Made by a program: the position numbers and the translations under genes. Shown here one piece after another: positions 22,201 through 37,800 of a stretch of 64,000 bases of DNA. Numbering within the stretch: position 1 is the stretch's first letter; every line of letters starts with the position of its first letter. Under the pieces are notes generated by a model that was not told the origin of the DNA, searched no databases, and was given only the letters and a program-made list of their open reading frames with translations. The DNA is from Amaranthus tricolor (Eukaryota; Streptophyta; Magnoliopsida; Caryophyllales; Amaranthaceae): assembly GCF_026212465.1 (NCBI RefSeq), contig NC_080055.1, positions 19,727,837 to 19,791,836 on the forward strand, written 5' to 3'.

Positions 22201-25200
22201 TGCAAGGATTAATGTTGTGCGTAAGCTTTGATTAATCACACAGTCAAAAACTACAAATGATCATGAAAAGAACACGAAACAACCACAAACACTTAAACAT
22301 AATTCTGATGTAGCAAACTGTCGACCAGCCTTCCTTCGGCTCAGCTTCTAGGAGTCCACGGGGATTGTTAGAATGGTTTTAGGACCTTGATAGCTAGATC
22401 CAAGTACCAAGATTCCATTTCCACTTTCGCCTAGGTCCTGGATGCATAGGTTTGGTCTCCACGTGTCGTGCAAGGTGGTCTAGTCACTAGTTTGATGCTG
22501 TCAATTTCGCGTTTTTATTTGTCAATTTCGCGCGTAAAGTAGGTCAAACATGGTTTGTTATGCACGAAACTTGGCACACAACACTATTTGGCATATATTA
22601 TTGTGTTGAAATGGTTAGACTTGATAATAATAGTCATATGCTAGAAATTAGAAGTTAAGTTGCGATTTTATGCGTTTTTAAGCGTTTTTGTCCATTTCGC
22701 GCGTAAAGTAGGTCAAACATGGTTTGTTATGCACGAAACTAGGTACACAACACTATTTGGCATATATTATTGTGTTGAAATGGTTAGAATTGATAATAAT
22801 AGTCATATGCTATAGATTAGAAGTTAAGTTGCGATTTTATGCGTTTTTAAGCGTTTTTGTGAATTTCGCGCGTAAAGTACTCAAACATGGTTTTGATGCG
22901 AAACCGGGGCTGATTAAGGCCTTGGTTATGCAAGGATTAATGTTGTGCGTAAGCTTTGATTAATGACACAGTCAAAAACTACAAATGATCATGAAAAGAA
23001 CACGAAACAACCACAAACACTTAAACATAATTCTGATTTAGCAAACTGTCGACCAGCCCTCCTTCGGCTCAGCTTCTAGGAGTCCACGGGGATTGTTAGA
23101 ATGGTTTTAGGACCTTGATAGCTAGATCCAAGTACCAAGATTCCATTTCCACTTTAGCCTAGGTCCTGGATGCATAGGTTTGGTCTCCACGTGTCGTGCA
23201 AGGTGGTCTGGTCACTAGTTTGATGCTGTCAATTTCGCGTTTTTATTTGTCAATTTCGCGCGTAAAGTAGGTCAAACATGGTTTGTTATGCACGAAACTT
23301 GGCACACAACACTATTTGGCATATATTATTGTGTTGAAATGGTTAGACTTGATAATAATAGTCATATGCCAGAAATTAGAAGTTAAGTTGCGATTTTATG
23401 CGTTTTTAAGCGTTTTTGTCCATTTCGCGCGTAAAGTAGGTCAAACATGGTTTGTTATGCACGACACTTGGTACACAACACTATTTGGCATATATTATTG
23501 TGTTGAAATGGTTAGAAATGATAATAATAGTCATATGCTAGAAATTAGAAGTTAAGTTGCGATTTTATGCGTTTTTAAGCGTTTTTGTGAATTTCGCGCG
23601 TAAAGTACTCAAACATGGTTTTGATGCGAAACCGGGGATGATTAAGGCCTTGATTATGCAAGGATTTATGTTATGCGTAAGCTTTGATTAATGACACAGT
23701 CAAAAACTACAAATGATCATGAAACGAACACGAAACAACCACAAACACTTAAACATAATTCTGATCTAGCAAACTGTCGACCAGCCTTCCTTCGGCTCAG
23801 CTTCTAGGAGTCCACGGGGATTGTTAGAATGGTTTTAGGACCTTGATAGCTAGATCCAAGTACCAAGATTCCATTTCCACTTTAGCCTAGGTCCTGGATG
23901 CATAGGTTTGGTCTCCACGTGTCGTGCAAGGTGGTCTGGTCACTAGTTTGATGCTGTCAATTTCGCGTTTTTATTTGTCAATTTCGCGCGTAAAGTAGGT
24001 CAAACATGGTTTGTTATGCACGAAACTTGGCACACAACACTATTTGGCATATATTATTGTGTTGAAATGGTTAGACTTGATAATAATAGTCATATGCTAG
24101 AAATTAGAAGTTAAGTTGCGATTTTATGCGTTTTTAAGCGTTTTTGTCCATTTCGCGCGTAAAGTAGGTCAAACATGGTTTGTTATGCACGAAACTTGGT
24201 ACACAACACTATTTGGCATATATTATTGTGTTGAAATGGTTAGAAATGATAATAATAGTCATATGCTAGAAATTAGAAGTTAAGTTGCGATTTTATGCGT
24301 TTTTAAGCGTTTTTGTGAATTTCGCGCGTAAAGTACTCAAACATGGTTTTGATGCGAAACCGGGGCTGATTAAGGCCTTGGTTATGCAAGGATTAATGTT
24401 GTGCGTAAGCTTTGATTAATGACACAGTCAAAAACTACAAATGATCATGAAAAGAACACGAAACAACCACAAACACTTAAACATAATTCTGATGTAGCAA
24501 ACTGTCGACCAGCCCTCCTTCGGCTCAGCTTCTAGGAGTCCACGGGGATTGTTAGAATGGTTTTAGGACCTTGATAGCTAGATCCATGTACCAAGATTCC
24601 ATTTCCACTTTAGCCTAGGTCCTGGATGCATAGGTTTGGTCTCCACGTGTCGTGCAAGGTGGTCTGGTCACTAGTTTGATGCTGTCAATTTCGCGTTTTT
24701 ATTTGTCAATTTCGCGCGTAAAGTAGGTCAAACATGGTTTGTTATGCACGAAACTTGGCACACAACACTATTTGGCATATATTATTGTGTTGAAATGGTT
24801 AGACTTGATAATAATAGTCATATGCTAGAAATTAGAAGTTAAGTTGCGATTTTATGCGTTTTTAAGCGTTTTTGTCCATTTCGCGCGTAAAATAGGTCAA
24901 ACATGGTTTGTTATGCACGAAACTTGGTACACAGCACTATTTGGCATATATTATTGTGTTGAAATGGTTATACTTGATAATAATAGTCATATGCTAGAAA
25001 TTAGAAGTTAAGTTGCGATTTTATGCGTTTTTAAGCGTTTTTGTGAATTTCGCGCGTAAAGTACTCAAACATGGTTTTGATGCGAAACCGGGGCTGATTA
25101 AGGCCTTGATTATGCAAGGATTAATGTTGTGCGTAAGCTTTGATTAATGACACAGTCAAAAACTACAAATGATCATGAAACGAACACGAAACAACCACAA

Positions 25201-25924
25201 ACACTTAAACATAATTCTGATCTAGCAAACTGTCGACCAGCCTTCCTTCGGCTCAGCTTCTAGGAGTCCACGGGGATTCTTAGAATGGTTTTAGGACCTT
25301 GATAGCTAGATCCAAGTACCAAGATTCCATTTCCACTTTAGCCTAGGTCCTGGATGTATAGGTTTGGTCTCCACGTGTCGTGCAAGGTGGTCTGGTCACT
25401 AGTTTGATGCTGTCAATTTCGCGTTTTTATTTGTCAATTTCGCGCGTAAAGTAGGTCAAACATGGTTTGTTATGCACGAAACTTGGCACACAACACTATT
25501 TGGCATATATTATTGTGTTGAAATTGTTAGACTTGATAATAATAGTCATATGCTAGAAATTAGAAGTTAAGTTGCGATTTTATGCGTTTTTAAGCGTTTT
25601 TGTCCATTTCGCGCGTAAAGTAGGTCAAACATGGTTTGTTATGCACGAAACTAGGTACACAACACTATTTGGCATATATTATTGTGTTGAAATGGTTAGA
25701 ATTGATAATAATAGTCATATGCTAGAAATTAGAAGTTAAGTTGCGATTTTATGCGTTTTTAAGCGTTTTTGTCCATTTCGCGCGTAAAGTACTCAAACAT
25801 GGTTTTGATGCGAAACCGGGGCTGATTAAGGCCTTGGTTATGCAAGGATTAATGTTGTGCGTAAGCTTTGTTTAATGACACAGTCAAAAACTACAAATGA
25901 TCATGAAAAGAACACGAAACAACC

Positions 25925-28900
25925 ACAAACACTTAAACATAATTCTGATTTAGCAAACTGTCGACCAGCCCTCCTTCGGCTCAGCTTCTAGGAGTCCACG
26001 GGGATTGTTAGAATGGTTTTAGGACCTTGATATCTAGATCCAAGTACCAAGATTCCATTTCCACTTTAGCCTAGGTCCTGGATGCATAGGTTTGGTCTCC
26101 ACGTGTCGTGCAAGGTGGTCTGGTCACTAGTTTGATGCTGTCAATTTCGCGTTTTTATTTGTCAATTTCGCGCGTAAAGTAGGTCAAACATGGTTTGTTA
26201 TGCACGAAACTTGGCACACAACACTATTTGGCATATATTATTGTGTTGAAATGGTTAGACTTGATAATAATAGTCATATGCTAGAAATTAGAAGTTAAGT
26301 TGCGATTTTATGCGTTTTTAAGCGTTTTTGTCCATTTCGCGCGTAAAGTAGGTCAAACATGGTTTGTTATGCACGAAACTTGGTACACAGCACTATTTGG
26401 TATATATTATTGTGTTGAAATGGTTAGAAATGATAATAATAGTCATATACTAGAAATTAGAAGTTAAGTTGCGATTTTATGCGTTTTTAAGCGTTTTTGT
26501 GAATTTCGCGCGTAAAGTACTCAAACATGGTTTTGATGCGAAACCGGGGCTGATTAAGGCCTTGATTATGCAAGGATTTATGTTATGCGTAAGATTTGAT
26601 TAATGACACAGTCAAAAACTACAAATGATCATGAAACGAACACGAAACAACCACAAACACTTAAACATAATTCTGATCTAGCAAACTGTCGACCAGCCTT
26701 CCTTCGGCTCAGCTTCTAGGAGTCCACGGGGATTGTTAGAATGGTTTTAGGACCTTGATAGCTAGATCCAAGTACCAAGATTCCATTTCCACTTTAGCCT
26801 AGGTCCTGGATGCATAGGTTTGGTCTCCACGTGTCGTGCAAGGTGGTCTGGTCACTAGTTTGATGCTGTCAATTTCGCGTTTTTATTTGTCAATTTCGCG
26901 CGTAAAGTAGGTCAAACATGGTTTGTTATGCACGAAACTTGGCACACAACACTATTTGGCATATATTATTGTGTTGAAATGGTTAGACTTGATAATAATA
27001 GTCATATGCTAGAAATTAGAAGTTAAGTTGCGATTTTATGCGTTTTTAAGCGTTTTTGTCCATTTCGCGCGTAAAGTAGGTCAAACATGGTTTGTTATGC
27101 ACGAAACTAGGTACACAACACTATTTGGCATATATTATTGTGTTGAAATGGTTAGAATTGATAATAATAGTCATATGCTAGAAATTAGAAGTTAAGTTGC
27201 GATTTTATGCGTTTTTAAGCGTTTTTGTGAATTTCGCGCGTAAAGTACTCAAACATGGTTTTGATGCGAAACCGGGGCTGATTAAGGCCTTGGTTATGCA
27301 AGGATTAATGTTGTGCGTAAGCTTTGATTAATGACACAGTCAAAAACTACAAATGATCATGAAAAGAACACGAAACAACCACAAACACTTAAACATAATT
27401 CTGATTTAGCAAACTGTCGACCAGCCCTCCTTCGGCTCAGCTTCTAGGAGTCCACGGGGATTGTTAGAATGGTTTTAGGACCTTGATATCTAGATCCAAG
27501 TACCAAGATTCCATTTCCACTTTAGCCTAGGTCCTGGATGCATAGGTTTGGTCTCCACGTGTCGTGCAAGGTGGTCTGGTCACTAGTTTGATGCTGTCAA
27601 TTTCGCGTTTTTATTTGTCAATTTCGCGCGTAAAGTAGGTCAAACATGGTTTGTTATGCACGAAACTTGGCACACAACACTATTTGGCATATATTATTGT
27701 GTTGAAATGGTTAGACTTGATAATAATAGTCATATGCTAGAAATTAGAAGTTAAGTTGCGATTTTATGCGTTTTTAAGCGTTTTTGTCCATTTCGCGCGT
27801 AAAGTAGGTCAAACATGGTTTGTTATGCACGAAACTTGGTACACAACACTATTTGGCATATATTATTGTGTTGAAATGGTTAGAAATGATAATAATAGTC
27901 ATATGCTAGAAATTAGAAGTTAAGTTGCGATTTTATGCGTTTTTAAGCGTTTTTGTGAATTTCGCGCGTAAAGTACTCAAACATGGTTTTGATGCGAAAC
28001 CGGGGCTGATTAAGGCCTTGATTATGCAAGGATTTATGTTATGCGTAAGCTTTGATTAATGACACAGTCAAAAACTACAAATGATCATGAAACGAACACG
28101 AAACAACCACAAACACTTAAACATAATTCTGATCTAGCAAACTGTCGACCAGCCTTCCTTCGGCTCAGCTTCTAGGAGTCCACGGGGATTGTTAGAATGG
28201 TTTTAGGACCTTGATAGCTAGATCCAAGTACCAAGATTCCATTTCCACTTTAGCCTAGGTCCTGGATGCATAGGTTTGGTCTCCACGTGTCGTGCAAGGT
28301 GGTCTGGTCACTAGTTTAATGCTGTCAATTTCGCGTTTTTATTTGTCAATTTCGCGCGTAAAGTAGGTCAAACATGGTTTGTTATGCACGAAACTTGGCA
28401 CACAACACTATTTGGCATATATTATTGTGTTGAAATGGTTAGACTTGATAATAATAGTCATATGCTAGAAATTAGAAGTTAAGTTGCGATTTTATGCGTT
28501 TTTAAGCGTTTTTGTCCATTTCGCGCGTAAAGTAGGTCAAACATGGTTTGTTATGCACGAAACTAGGTACACAACACTATTTGGCATATATTATTGTGTT
28601 GAAATGGTTAGAATTGATAATAATAGTCATATGCTAGAAATTAGAAGTTAAGTTGCGATTTTATGCGTTTTTAAGCGTTTTTGTGAATTTCGCGCGTAAA
28701 GTACTCAAACATGGTTTTGATGCGAAACCGGGGCTGATTAAGGCCTTGGTTATGCAAGGATTAATGTTGTGCGTAAGCTTTGATTAATGACACAGTCAAA
28801 AACTACAAATGATCATGAAAAGAACACGAAACAACCACAAACACTTAAACATAATTCTGATTTAGCAAACTGTCGACCAGCCCTCCTTCGGCTCAGCTTC

Positions 28901-30292
28901 TAGGAGTCCACGGGGATTGTTAGAATGGTTTTAGGACCTTGATATCTAGATCCAAGTACCAAGATTCCATTTCCACTTTAGCCTAGGTCCTGGATGCATA
29001 GGTTTGGTCTCCACGTGTCGTGCAAGGTGGTCTGGTCACTAGTTTGATGCTGTCAATTTCGCGTTTTTATTTGTCAATTTCGCGCGTAAAGTAGGTCAAA
29101 CATGGTTTGTTATGCACGAAACTTGGCACACAACACTATTTGGCATATATTATTGTGTTGAAATGGTTAGACTTGATAATAATAGTCATATGCTAGAAAT
29201 TAGAAGTTAAGTTGCGATTTTATGCGTTTTTAAGCGTTTTTGTCCATTTCGCGCGTAAAGTAGGTCAAACATGGTTTGTTATGCACGAAACTTGGTACAC
29301 AACACTATTTGGCATATATTATTGTGTTGAAATGGTTAGAAATGATAATAATAGTCATATGCTAGAAATTAGAAGTTAAGTTGCGATTTTATGCGTTTTT
29401 AAGCGTTTTTGTGAATTTCGCGCGTAAAGTACTCAAACATGGTTTTGATGCGAAACCGGGGCTGATTAAGGCCTTGATTATGCAAGGATTTATGTTATGC
29501 GTAAGCTTTGATTAATGACACAGTCAAAAACTACAAATGATCATGAAACGAACACGAAACAACCACAAACACTTAAACATAATTCTGATCTAGCAAACTG
29601 TCGACCAGCCTTCCTTCGGCTCAGCTTCTAGGAGTCCACGGGGATTGTTAGAATGGTTTTAGGACCTTGATAGCTAGATCCAAGTACCAAGATTCCATTT
29701 CCACTTTAGCCTAGGTCCTGGATGCATAGGTTTGGTCTCCACGTGTCGTGCAAGGTGGTCTGGTCACTAGTTTGATGCTGTCAATTTCGCGTTTTTATTT
29801 GTCAATTTCGCGCGTAAAGTAGGTCAAACATGGTTTGTTATGCACGAAACTTGGCACACAACACTATTTGGCATATATTATTGTGTTGAAATGGTTAGAC
29901 TTGATAATAATAGTCATATGCTAGAAATTAGAAGTTAAGTTGCGATTTTATGCGTTTTTAAGCGTTTTTGTCCATTTCGCGCGTAAAGTAGGTCAAACAT
30001 GGTTTGTTATGCACGAAACTTGGTACACAGCACTATTTGGCATATATTATTGTGTTGAAATGGTTATACTTGATAATAATAGTCATATGCTAGAAATTAG
30101 AAGTTAAGTTGCGATTTTATGCGTTTTTAAGCGTTTTTGTGAATTTCGCGCGTAAAGTACTCAAACATGGTTTTGATGCGAAACCGGGGCTGATTAAGGC
30201 CTTGATTATGCAAGGATTAATGTTGTGCGTAAGCTTTGATTAATGACACAGTCAAAAACTACAAATGATCATGAAACGAACACGAAACAACC
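25925..30292 (+). repeat. Dimeric higher-order block of the satellite (1456 bp)
   Basis: Two monomer types alternate from 25925. One has GAAAAGAAC, GATTTAGC, CAGCCCTCC and GATATCTAG. The other has GAAACGAAC, GATCTAGC, CAGCCTTCC and GATAGCTAG. They alternate at marker positions 25925, 26653, 27381, 28109, 28837 and 29565. Confidence 0.85.
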
Positions 30293-31189
30293 ACAAACAC
30301 TTAAACATAATTCTGATCTAGCAAACTGTCGACCAGCCTTCCTTCGGCTCAGCTTCTAGGAGTCCACGGGGATTGTTAGAATGGTTTTAGGACCTTGATA
30401 GCTAGATCCAAGTACCAAGATTCCATTTCCACTTTAGCCTAGGTCCTGGATGCATAGGTTTGGTCTCCACGTGTCGTGTAAGGTGGTCTGGTCACTAGTT
30501 TGATGCTGTCAATTTCGCGTTTTTATTTGTCAATTTCGCGCGTAAAGTAGGTCAAACATGGTTTGTTATGCACGAAACTTGGCACACAACACTATTTGGC
30601 ATATATTATTGTGTTGAAATGGTTAGACTTGATAATAATAGTCATATGCTAGAAATTAGAAGTTAAGTTGCGGTTTTATGCGTTTTTAAGCGTTTTTGTC
30701 AATTTCGCGCGTAAAGTAGGTCAAACATGGTTTGTTATGCACGAAACTTGGCACACAACACTATTTGGCATATATTATTGTGTTGAAATGGTTAGACTTG
30801 ATAATAATAGTCATATGCTAGAAATTAGAAGTTAAGTTGCGATTTTATGCGTTTTTAAGCGTTTTTGTCCATTTCGCGCGTAAAATAGGTCAAACATGGT
30901 TTGTTATGCACGAAACTTGGTACACAGCACTATTTGGCATATATTATTGTGTTGAAATGGTTATACTTGATAATAATAGTCATATGCTAGAAATTAGAAG
31001 TTAAGTTGCGATTTTATGCGTTTTTAAGCGTTTTTGTGAATTTCGCGCGTAAAGTACTCAAACATGGTTTTGATGCGAAACCGGGGCTGATTAAGGCCTT
31101 GATTATGCAAGGATTAATGTTGTGCGTAAGCTTTGATTAATGACACAGTCAAAAACTACAAATGATCATGAAACGAACACGAAACAACC
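30293..31189 (+). repeat. 897-bp satellite monomer with a third full subrepeat
   Basis: 728 + 169 bp. The extra unit begins near 30719, after a TGTCAATTTCGCGCGTAAAG junction not used between subrepeats in normal monomers. An out-of-register exchange by one subrepeat would produce it. Confidence 0.9.
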
Positions 31190-34100
31190 ACAAACACTTA
31201 AACATAATTCTGATCTAGCAAACTGTCGACCAGCCTTCCTTCGGCTCAGCTTCTAGGAGTCCACGGGGATTGTTAGAATGGTTTTAGGACCTTGATAGCT
31301 AGATCCAAGTACCAAGATTCCATTTCCACTTTAGCCTAGGTCCTGGATGCATAGGTTTGGTCTCCACGTGTCGTGCAAGGTGGTCTGGTCACTAGTTTGA
31401 TGCTGTCAATTTCGCGTTTTTATTTGTCAATTTCGCGCGTAAAGTAGGTCAAACATGGTTTGTTATGCACGAAACTTGGCACACAACACTATTTGGCATA
31501 TATTATTGTGTTGAAATGGTTAGACTTGATAATAATAGTCATATGCTAGAAATTAGAAGTTAAGTTGCGATTTTATGCGTTTTTAAGCGTTTTTGTCCAT
31601 TTCGCGCGTAAAGTAGGTCAAACATGGTTTGTTATGCACGAAACTTGGTACACAACACTATTTGGCATATATTATTGTGTTGAAATGGTTAGAATTGATA
31701 ATAATAGTCATATGCTAGAAATTAGAAGTTAAGTTGCGATTTTATGCGTTTTTAAGCGTTTTTGTGAATTTCGCGCGTAAAGTACTCAAACATGGTTTTG
31801 ATGCGAAACCGGGGCTGATTAAGGCCTTGGTTATGCAAGGATTAATGTTGTGCGTAAGCTTTGATTAATGACACAGTCAAAAACTACAAATGATCATGAA
31901 AAGAACACGAAACAACCACAAACACTTAAACATAATTCTGATGTAGCAAACTGTCGACCAGCCCTCCTTCGGCTCAGCTTCTAGGAGTCCACGGGGATTG
32001 TTAGAATGGTTTTAGGACCTTGATAGCTAGATCCATGTACCAAGATTCCATTTCCACTTTAGCCTAGGTCCTGGATGCATAGGTTTGGTCTCCACGTGTC
32101 GTGCAAGGTGGTCTGGTCACTAGTTTGATGCTGTCAATTTCGCGTTTTTATTTGTCAATTTCGCGCGTAAAGTAGGTCAAACATGGTTTGTTATGCACGA
32201 AACTTGGCACACAACACTATTTGGCATATATTATTGTGTTGAAATGGTTAGACTTGATAATAATAGTCATATGCTAGAAATTAGAAGTTAAGTTGCGATT
32301 TTATGCGTTTTTAAGCGTTTTTGTCCATTTCGCGCGTAAAATAGGTCAAACATGGTTTGTTATGCACGAAACTTGGTACACAGCACTATTTGGCATATAT
32401 TATTGTGTTGAAATGGTTATACTTGATAATAATAGTCATATGCTAGAAATTAGAAGTTAAGTTGCGATTTTATGCGTTTTTAAGCGTTTTTGTGAATTTC
32501 GCGCGTAAAGTACTCAAACATGGTTTTGATGCGAAACCGGGGCTGATTAAGGCCTTGGTTATGCAAGGATTAATGTTGTGCGTAAGCTTTGATTAATGAC
32601 ACAGTCAAAAACTACAAATGATCATGAAACAAACACGAAACAACCACAAACACTTAAACATAATTCTGATCTAGCAAACTGTCGACCAGCCTTCCTTCGG
32701 CTCAGCTTCTAGGAGTCCACGGGGATTGTTAGAATGGTTTTAGGACCTTGATAGCTAGATCCAAGTAACAAGATTCCATTTCCACTTTAGCCTAGGTCCT
32801 GGATGCATAGGTTTGGTCTCCACGTGTCGTGCAAGGTGGTCTGGTCACTAGTTTGATGCTGTCAATTTCGCGTTTTTATTTGTCAATTTCGCGCGTAAAG
32901 TAGGTCAAACATGGTTTGTTATGCACGAAACTTGGCACACAACACTATTTGGCATATATTATTGTGTTGAAATGGTTAGACTTGATAATAATAGTCATAT
33001 GCTAGAAATTAGAAGTTAAGTTGCGATTTTATGCGTTTTTAAGCGTTTTTGTCCATTTTGCGCGTAAAGTAGGTCAAACATGGTTTGTTATGCACGAAAC
33101 TTGGTACACAGCACTATTTGGCATATATTATTGTGTTGAAATGGTTAGAATTGATAATAATAGTCATATGCTAGAAATTAGAAGTTAAGTTGCGATTTTA
33201 TGCATTTTTAAGCGTTTTTGTGAATTTCGCGCGTAAAGTACTCAAACATGGTTTTGATGCGAAACCGGGGCTGATTAAGGCCTTGGTTATGCAAGGATTA
33301 ATGTTGTGCGTAAGCTTTGATTAATGACACAGTCAAAAACTACAAATGATCATGAAAAGAACACGAAACAACCACAAACACTTAAACATAATTCTGATGT
33401 AGCAAACTGTCGACCAGCCCTCCTTCGGCTCAGCTTCTAGGAGTCCACGGGGATTGTTAGAATGGTTTTAGGACCTTGATAGCTAGATCCATGTACCAAG
33501 ATTCCATTTCCACTTTAGCCTAGGTCCTGGATGCATAGGTTTTGTCTCCACGTGTCGTGCAAGGTGGTCTGGTCACTAGTTTGATGCTGTCAATTTCGCG
33601 TTTTTATTTGTCAATTTCGCGCGTAAAGTAGGTCAAACATGGTTTGTTATGCACGAAACTTGGCACCCAACACTATTTGGCATATATTATTGTGTTGAAA
33701 TGGTTAGACTTGATAATAATAGTCATATGCTAGAAATTACAAGTTAAGTTGCGATTTTATGCGTTTTTAAGCGTTTTTGTCCATTTCGCGCGTAAAGTAG
33801 GTCAAACATGGTTTGTTATGCACGAAACTTGGTACACAACACTATTTGGCATATATTATTGTGTTGAAATGGTTAGAATTGATAATAATAGTCATATGCT
33901 AGAAATTAGAAGTTAAGTTGCGATTTTATGCGTTTTTAAGCGTTTTTGTGAATTTCGCGCGTAAAGTACTCAAACATGGTTTTGATGCGAAACCGGGGCT
34001 GATTAAGGCCTTGGTTATGCAAGGATTAATGTTGTGCGTAAGCTTTGATTAATGACACAGTCAAAAACTACAAATGATCATGAAAAGAACACGAAACAAC

Positions 34101-34829
34101 CACAAACACTTAAACATAATTCTGATGTAGCAAACTGTCGACCAGCCCTCCTTCGGCTCAGCTTCTAGGAGTCCACGGGGATTGTTAGAATGGTTTTAGG
34201 ACCTTGATAGCTAGATCCAAGTACCAAGATTCCATTTCCACTTTAGCCTAGGTCCTGGATGCATAGGTTTGGTCTCCACGTGTCGTGCAAGGTGGTCTGG
34301 TCTCTAGTTTGATGCTGTCAATTTCGCGTTTTTATTTGTCAATTTCGCGCGTAAAGTAGGTCAAACATGGTTTGTTATGCACGAAACTTGGCACACAACA
34401 CTATTTGGCATATATTATTGTGTTGAAATGGTTAGACTTGATAATAATAGTCATATGCTAGAAATTAGAAGTTAAGTTGCGATTTTATGCGTTTTTAAGC
34501 GTTTTTGTCCATTTCGTGCGTAAAGTAGGTCAAACATGGTTTGTTATGCACGAAACTTGGTACACAGCACTATTTGGCATATATTATTGTGTTGAAATGG
34601 TTATACTTGATAATAATAGTCATATGCTAGAAATTAGAAGTTAAGTTGCGATTTTATGCGTTTTTAAGCGTTTTTGTGAATTTCGCGCGTAAAGTACTCA
34701 AACATGGTTTTGATGCGAAACCGGGGCTGATTAAGGCCTTGGTTATGCAAGGATTAATGTTGTGCGTAAGCTTTGATTAATGACACAGTCAAAAACTACA
34801 AATGATCATGAAACGAACACGAAACAACC

Positions 34830-37800
34830 ACAAACACTTAAACATAATTCTGATCTAGCAAACTGTCGACCAGCCTTCCTTCGGCTCAGCTTCTAGGAGT
34901 CCACGGGGATTGTTAGAATGGTTTTAGGACCTTGATAGCTAGATCCAAGTACCAAGATTCCATTTCCACTTTAGCCTAGGTCCTGGATGCATAGGTTTGG
35001 TCTCCACGTATCGTGCAAGGTGGTCTGGTCACTAGTTTGATGCTGTCAATTTCGCGTTTTTATTTGTCAATTTCGCGCGTAAAGTAGGTCAAACATGGTT
35101 TGTTATGCACGAAACTTGGCACACAACACTATTTGGCATATATTATTGTGTTCAAATGGTTAGACTTGATAATAATAGTCATATGCTAGAAATTAGAAGT
35201 TAAGTTGCGATTTTATGCGTTTTTAAGCGTTTTTGTCCATTTCGCGCGTAAAGTAGGTCAAACATGGTTTGTTATGCACGAAACTTGGTACACAACACTA
35301 TTTGGCATATATTATTGTGTTGAAATGGTTAGAATTGATAATAATAGTCATATGCTAGAAATTAGAAGTTAAGTTGCGATTTTATGCGTTTTTAAGCGTT
35401 TTTGTGAATTTCGCGCGTAAAGTACTCAAACATGGTTTTGATGCGAAACCGGGGCTGATTAAGGCCTTGGTTATGCAAGGATTAATGTTGTGCATAAGCT
35501 TTGATTAATGACACAGTCAAAAACTACAAATGATCATGAAAAGAACACGAAACAACCACAAACACTTAAACATAATTCTGATCTAGCAAACTGTCAACCA
35601 GCCCTCCTTCGGCTCAGCTTCTAGGAGTCCACGGGGATTGTTAGAATGGTTTTAGGACCTTGATAGCTAGATCCAAGTACCAAGATTCCATTTCCACTTT
35701 AGCCTAGGTCCTGGATGCATAGGTTTGGTCTCCACGTGTCGTGCAAGGTGGTCTGGTCACTAGTTTGATGCTGTCAATTTCGCGTTTTTATTTGTCAATT
35801 TCGCGCGTAAAGTAGGTCAAACATGGTTTGTTATGCACGAAATTTGGCACACAACACTATTTGGCATATATTATTGTGTTGAAATGGTTAGACTTGATAA
35901 TAATAGTCATATGCTAGAAATTAGAAGTTAAGTTGCGATTTTATGCGTTTTTAAGCGTTTTTGTCCATTTCGCGCGTAAAGTAGGTCAAACATGGTTTGT
36001 TATGCACGAAACTTGGTACACAGCATTATTTGGCATATATTATTGTGTTGAAATGGTTATACTTGATAATAATAGTCATATGCTAGAAATTAGAAGTTAA
36101 GTTGCGATTTTATGCGTTTTTAAGCGTTTTTGTGAATTTCGCGCGTAAAGTACTCAAACATGGTTTTGATGCGAAACCGGGGCTGATTAAGGCCTTGGTT
36201 ATGCAAGGATTAATGTTGTGCGTAAGCTTTGATTAATGACACAGTCAAAAACTACAAATGATCATGAAAAGAACACGAAACAACCACAAACACATAAACA
36301 TAATTCTGATTTAGCAAACTGTCGACCAGCCCTCCTTCGGCTCAGCTTCTAGGAGTCCACGGGGATTGTTAGAATGGTTTTAGGACCTTGATAGCTAGAT
36401 CCAAGTACCAAGATTCCATTTCCACTTTAGCCTAGGTCCTGGATGCATAGGTTTGGTCTCCACGTGTCGTGCAAGGTGGTCTGGTCACTAGTTTGATGCT
36501 GTCAATTTCGCGTTTTTATTTGTCAATTTCGCGCGTAAAGTAGGTCAAACATGGTTTGTTATGCACGAAACTTGGCACACAACACTATTTGGCATATATT
36601 ATTGTGTTGAAATGGTTAGACTTGATAATAATAGTCATATGCTAGAAATTAGAAGTTAAGTTGCGATTTTATGCGTTTTTAAGCGTTTTTGTCCATTTCG
36701 CGCGTAAAGTAGGTCAAACATGGTTTGTTATGCACGAAACTTGGTACACAGCACTATTTGGCATATATTATTGTGTTGAAATGGTTATACTTGATAATAA
36801 TAGTCATATGCTAGAAATTAGAAGTTAAGTTGCGATTTTATGCGTTTTTAAGCGTTTTTGTGAATTTCGCGCGTAAAGTACTCAAACATGGTTTTGATGC
36901 GAAACCGGGGCTGATTAAGGCCTTGGTTATGCAAGGATTAATGTTGTGCGTAAGCTTTGATTAATGACACAGTCAAAAACTACAAATGATCATGAAACGA
37001 ACACGAAACAACCACAAACACTTAAACATAATTCTGATCTAGCAAACTGTCGACCAGCCTTCCTTCGGCTCAGCTTCTAGGAGTCCACGGGGATTGTTAG
37101 AATGGTTTTAGGACCTTGATAGCAAGATCCAAGTACCAAGATTCCATTTCCACTTTAGCCTAGGTCCTGGATGCATAGGTTTGGTCTCCACGTATCGTGC
37201 AAGGTGGTCTGGTCACTAGTTTGATGCTGTCAATTTCGCGTTTTTATTTGTCAATTTCGCGCGTAAAGTAGGTCAAACATGGTTTGTTATGCACGAAACT
37301 TGGCACACAACACTATTTGGCATATATTATTGTGTTCAAATGGTTAGACTTGATAATAATAGTCATATGCTAGAAATTAGAAGTTAAGTTGCGATTTTAT
37401 GCGTTTTTAAGCGTTTTTGTCCATTTCGCGCGTAAAGTAGGTCAAACATGGTTTGTTATGCACGAAACTTGGTACACAACACTATTTGGCATATATTATT
37501 GTGTTGAAATGGTTAGAATTGATAATAATAGTCATATGCTAGAAATTAGAAGTTAAGTTGCGATTTTATGCGTTTTTAAGCGTTTTTGTGAATTTCGCGC
37601 ATAAAGTACTCAAACATGGTTTTGATGCGAAACCGGGGCTGATTAAGGCCTTGGTTATGCAAGGATTAATGTTGTGCATAAGCTTTGATTAATGACACAG
37701 TCAAAAACTACAAATGATCATGAAAAGAACACGAAACAACCACAAACACTTAAACATAATTCTGATCTAGCAAACTGTCAACCAGCCCTCCTTCGGCTCA

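Noticed and set aside
21996..22235. 79-90 codon open frames starting MLCTKLGTQHYL at 21996, 22724, 23283, 38909 and 45461
   Set aside because: They are translations of single satellite monomers. Most monomers have stops in this frame, and there is no domain, splice logic or codon bias. They repeat because the DNA repeats.
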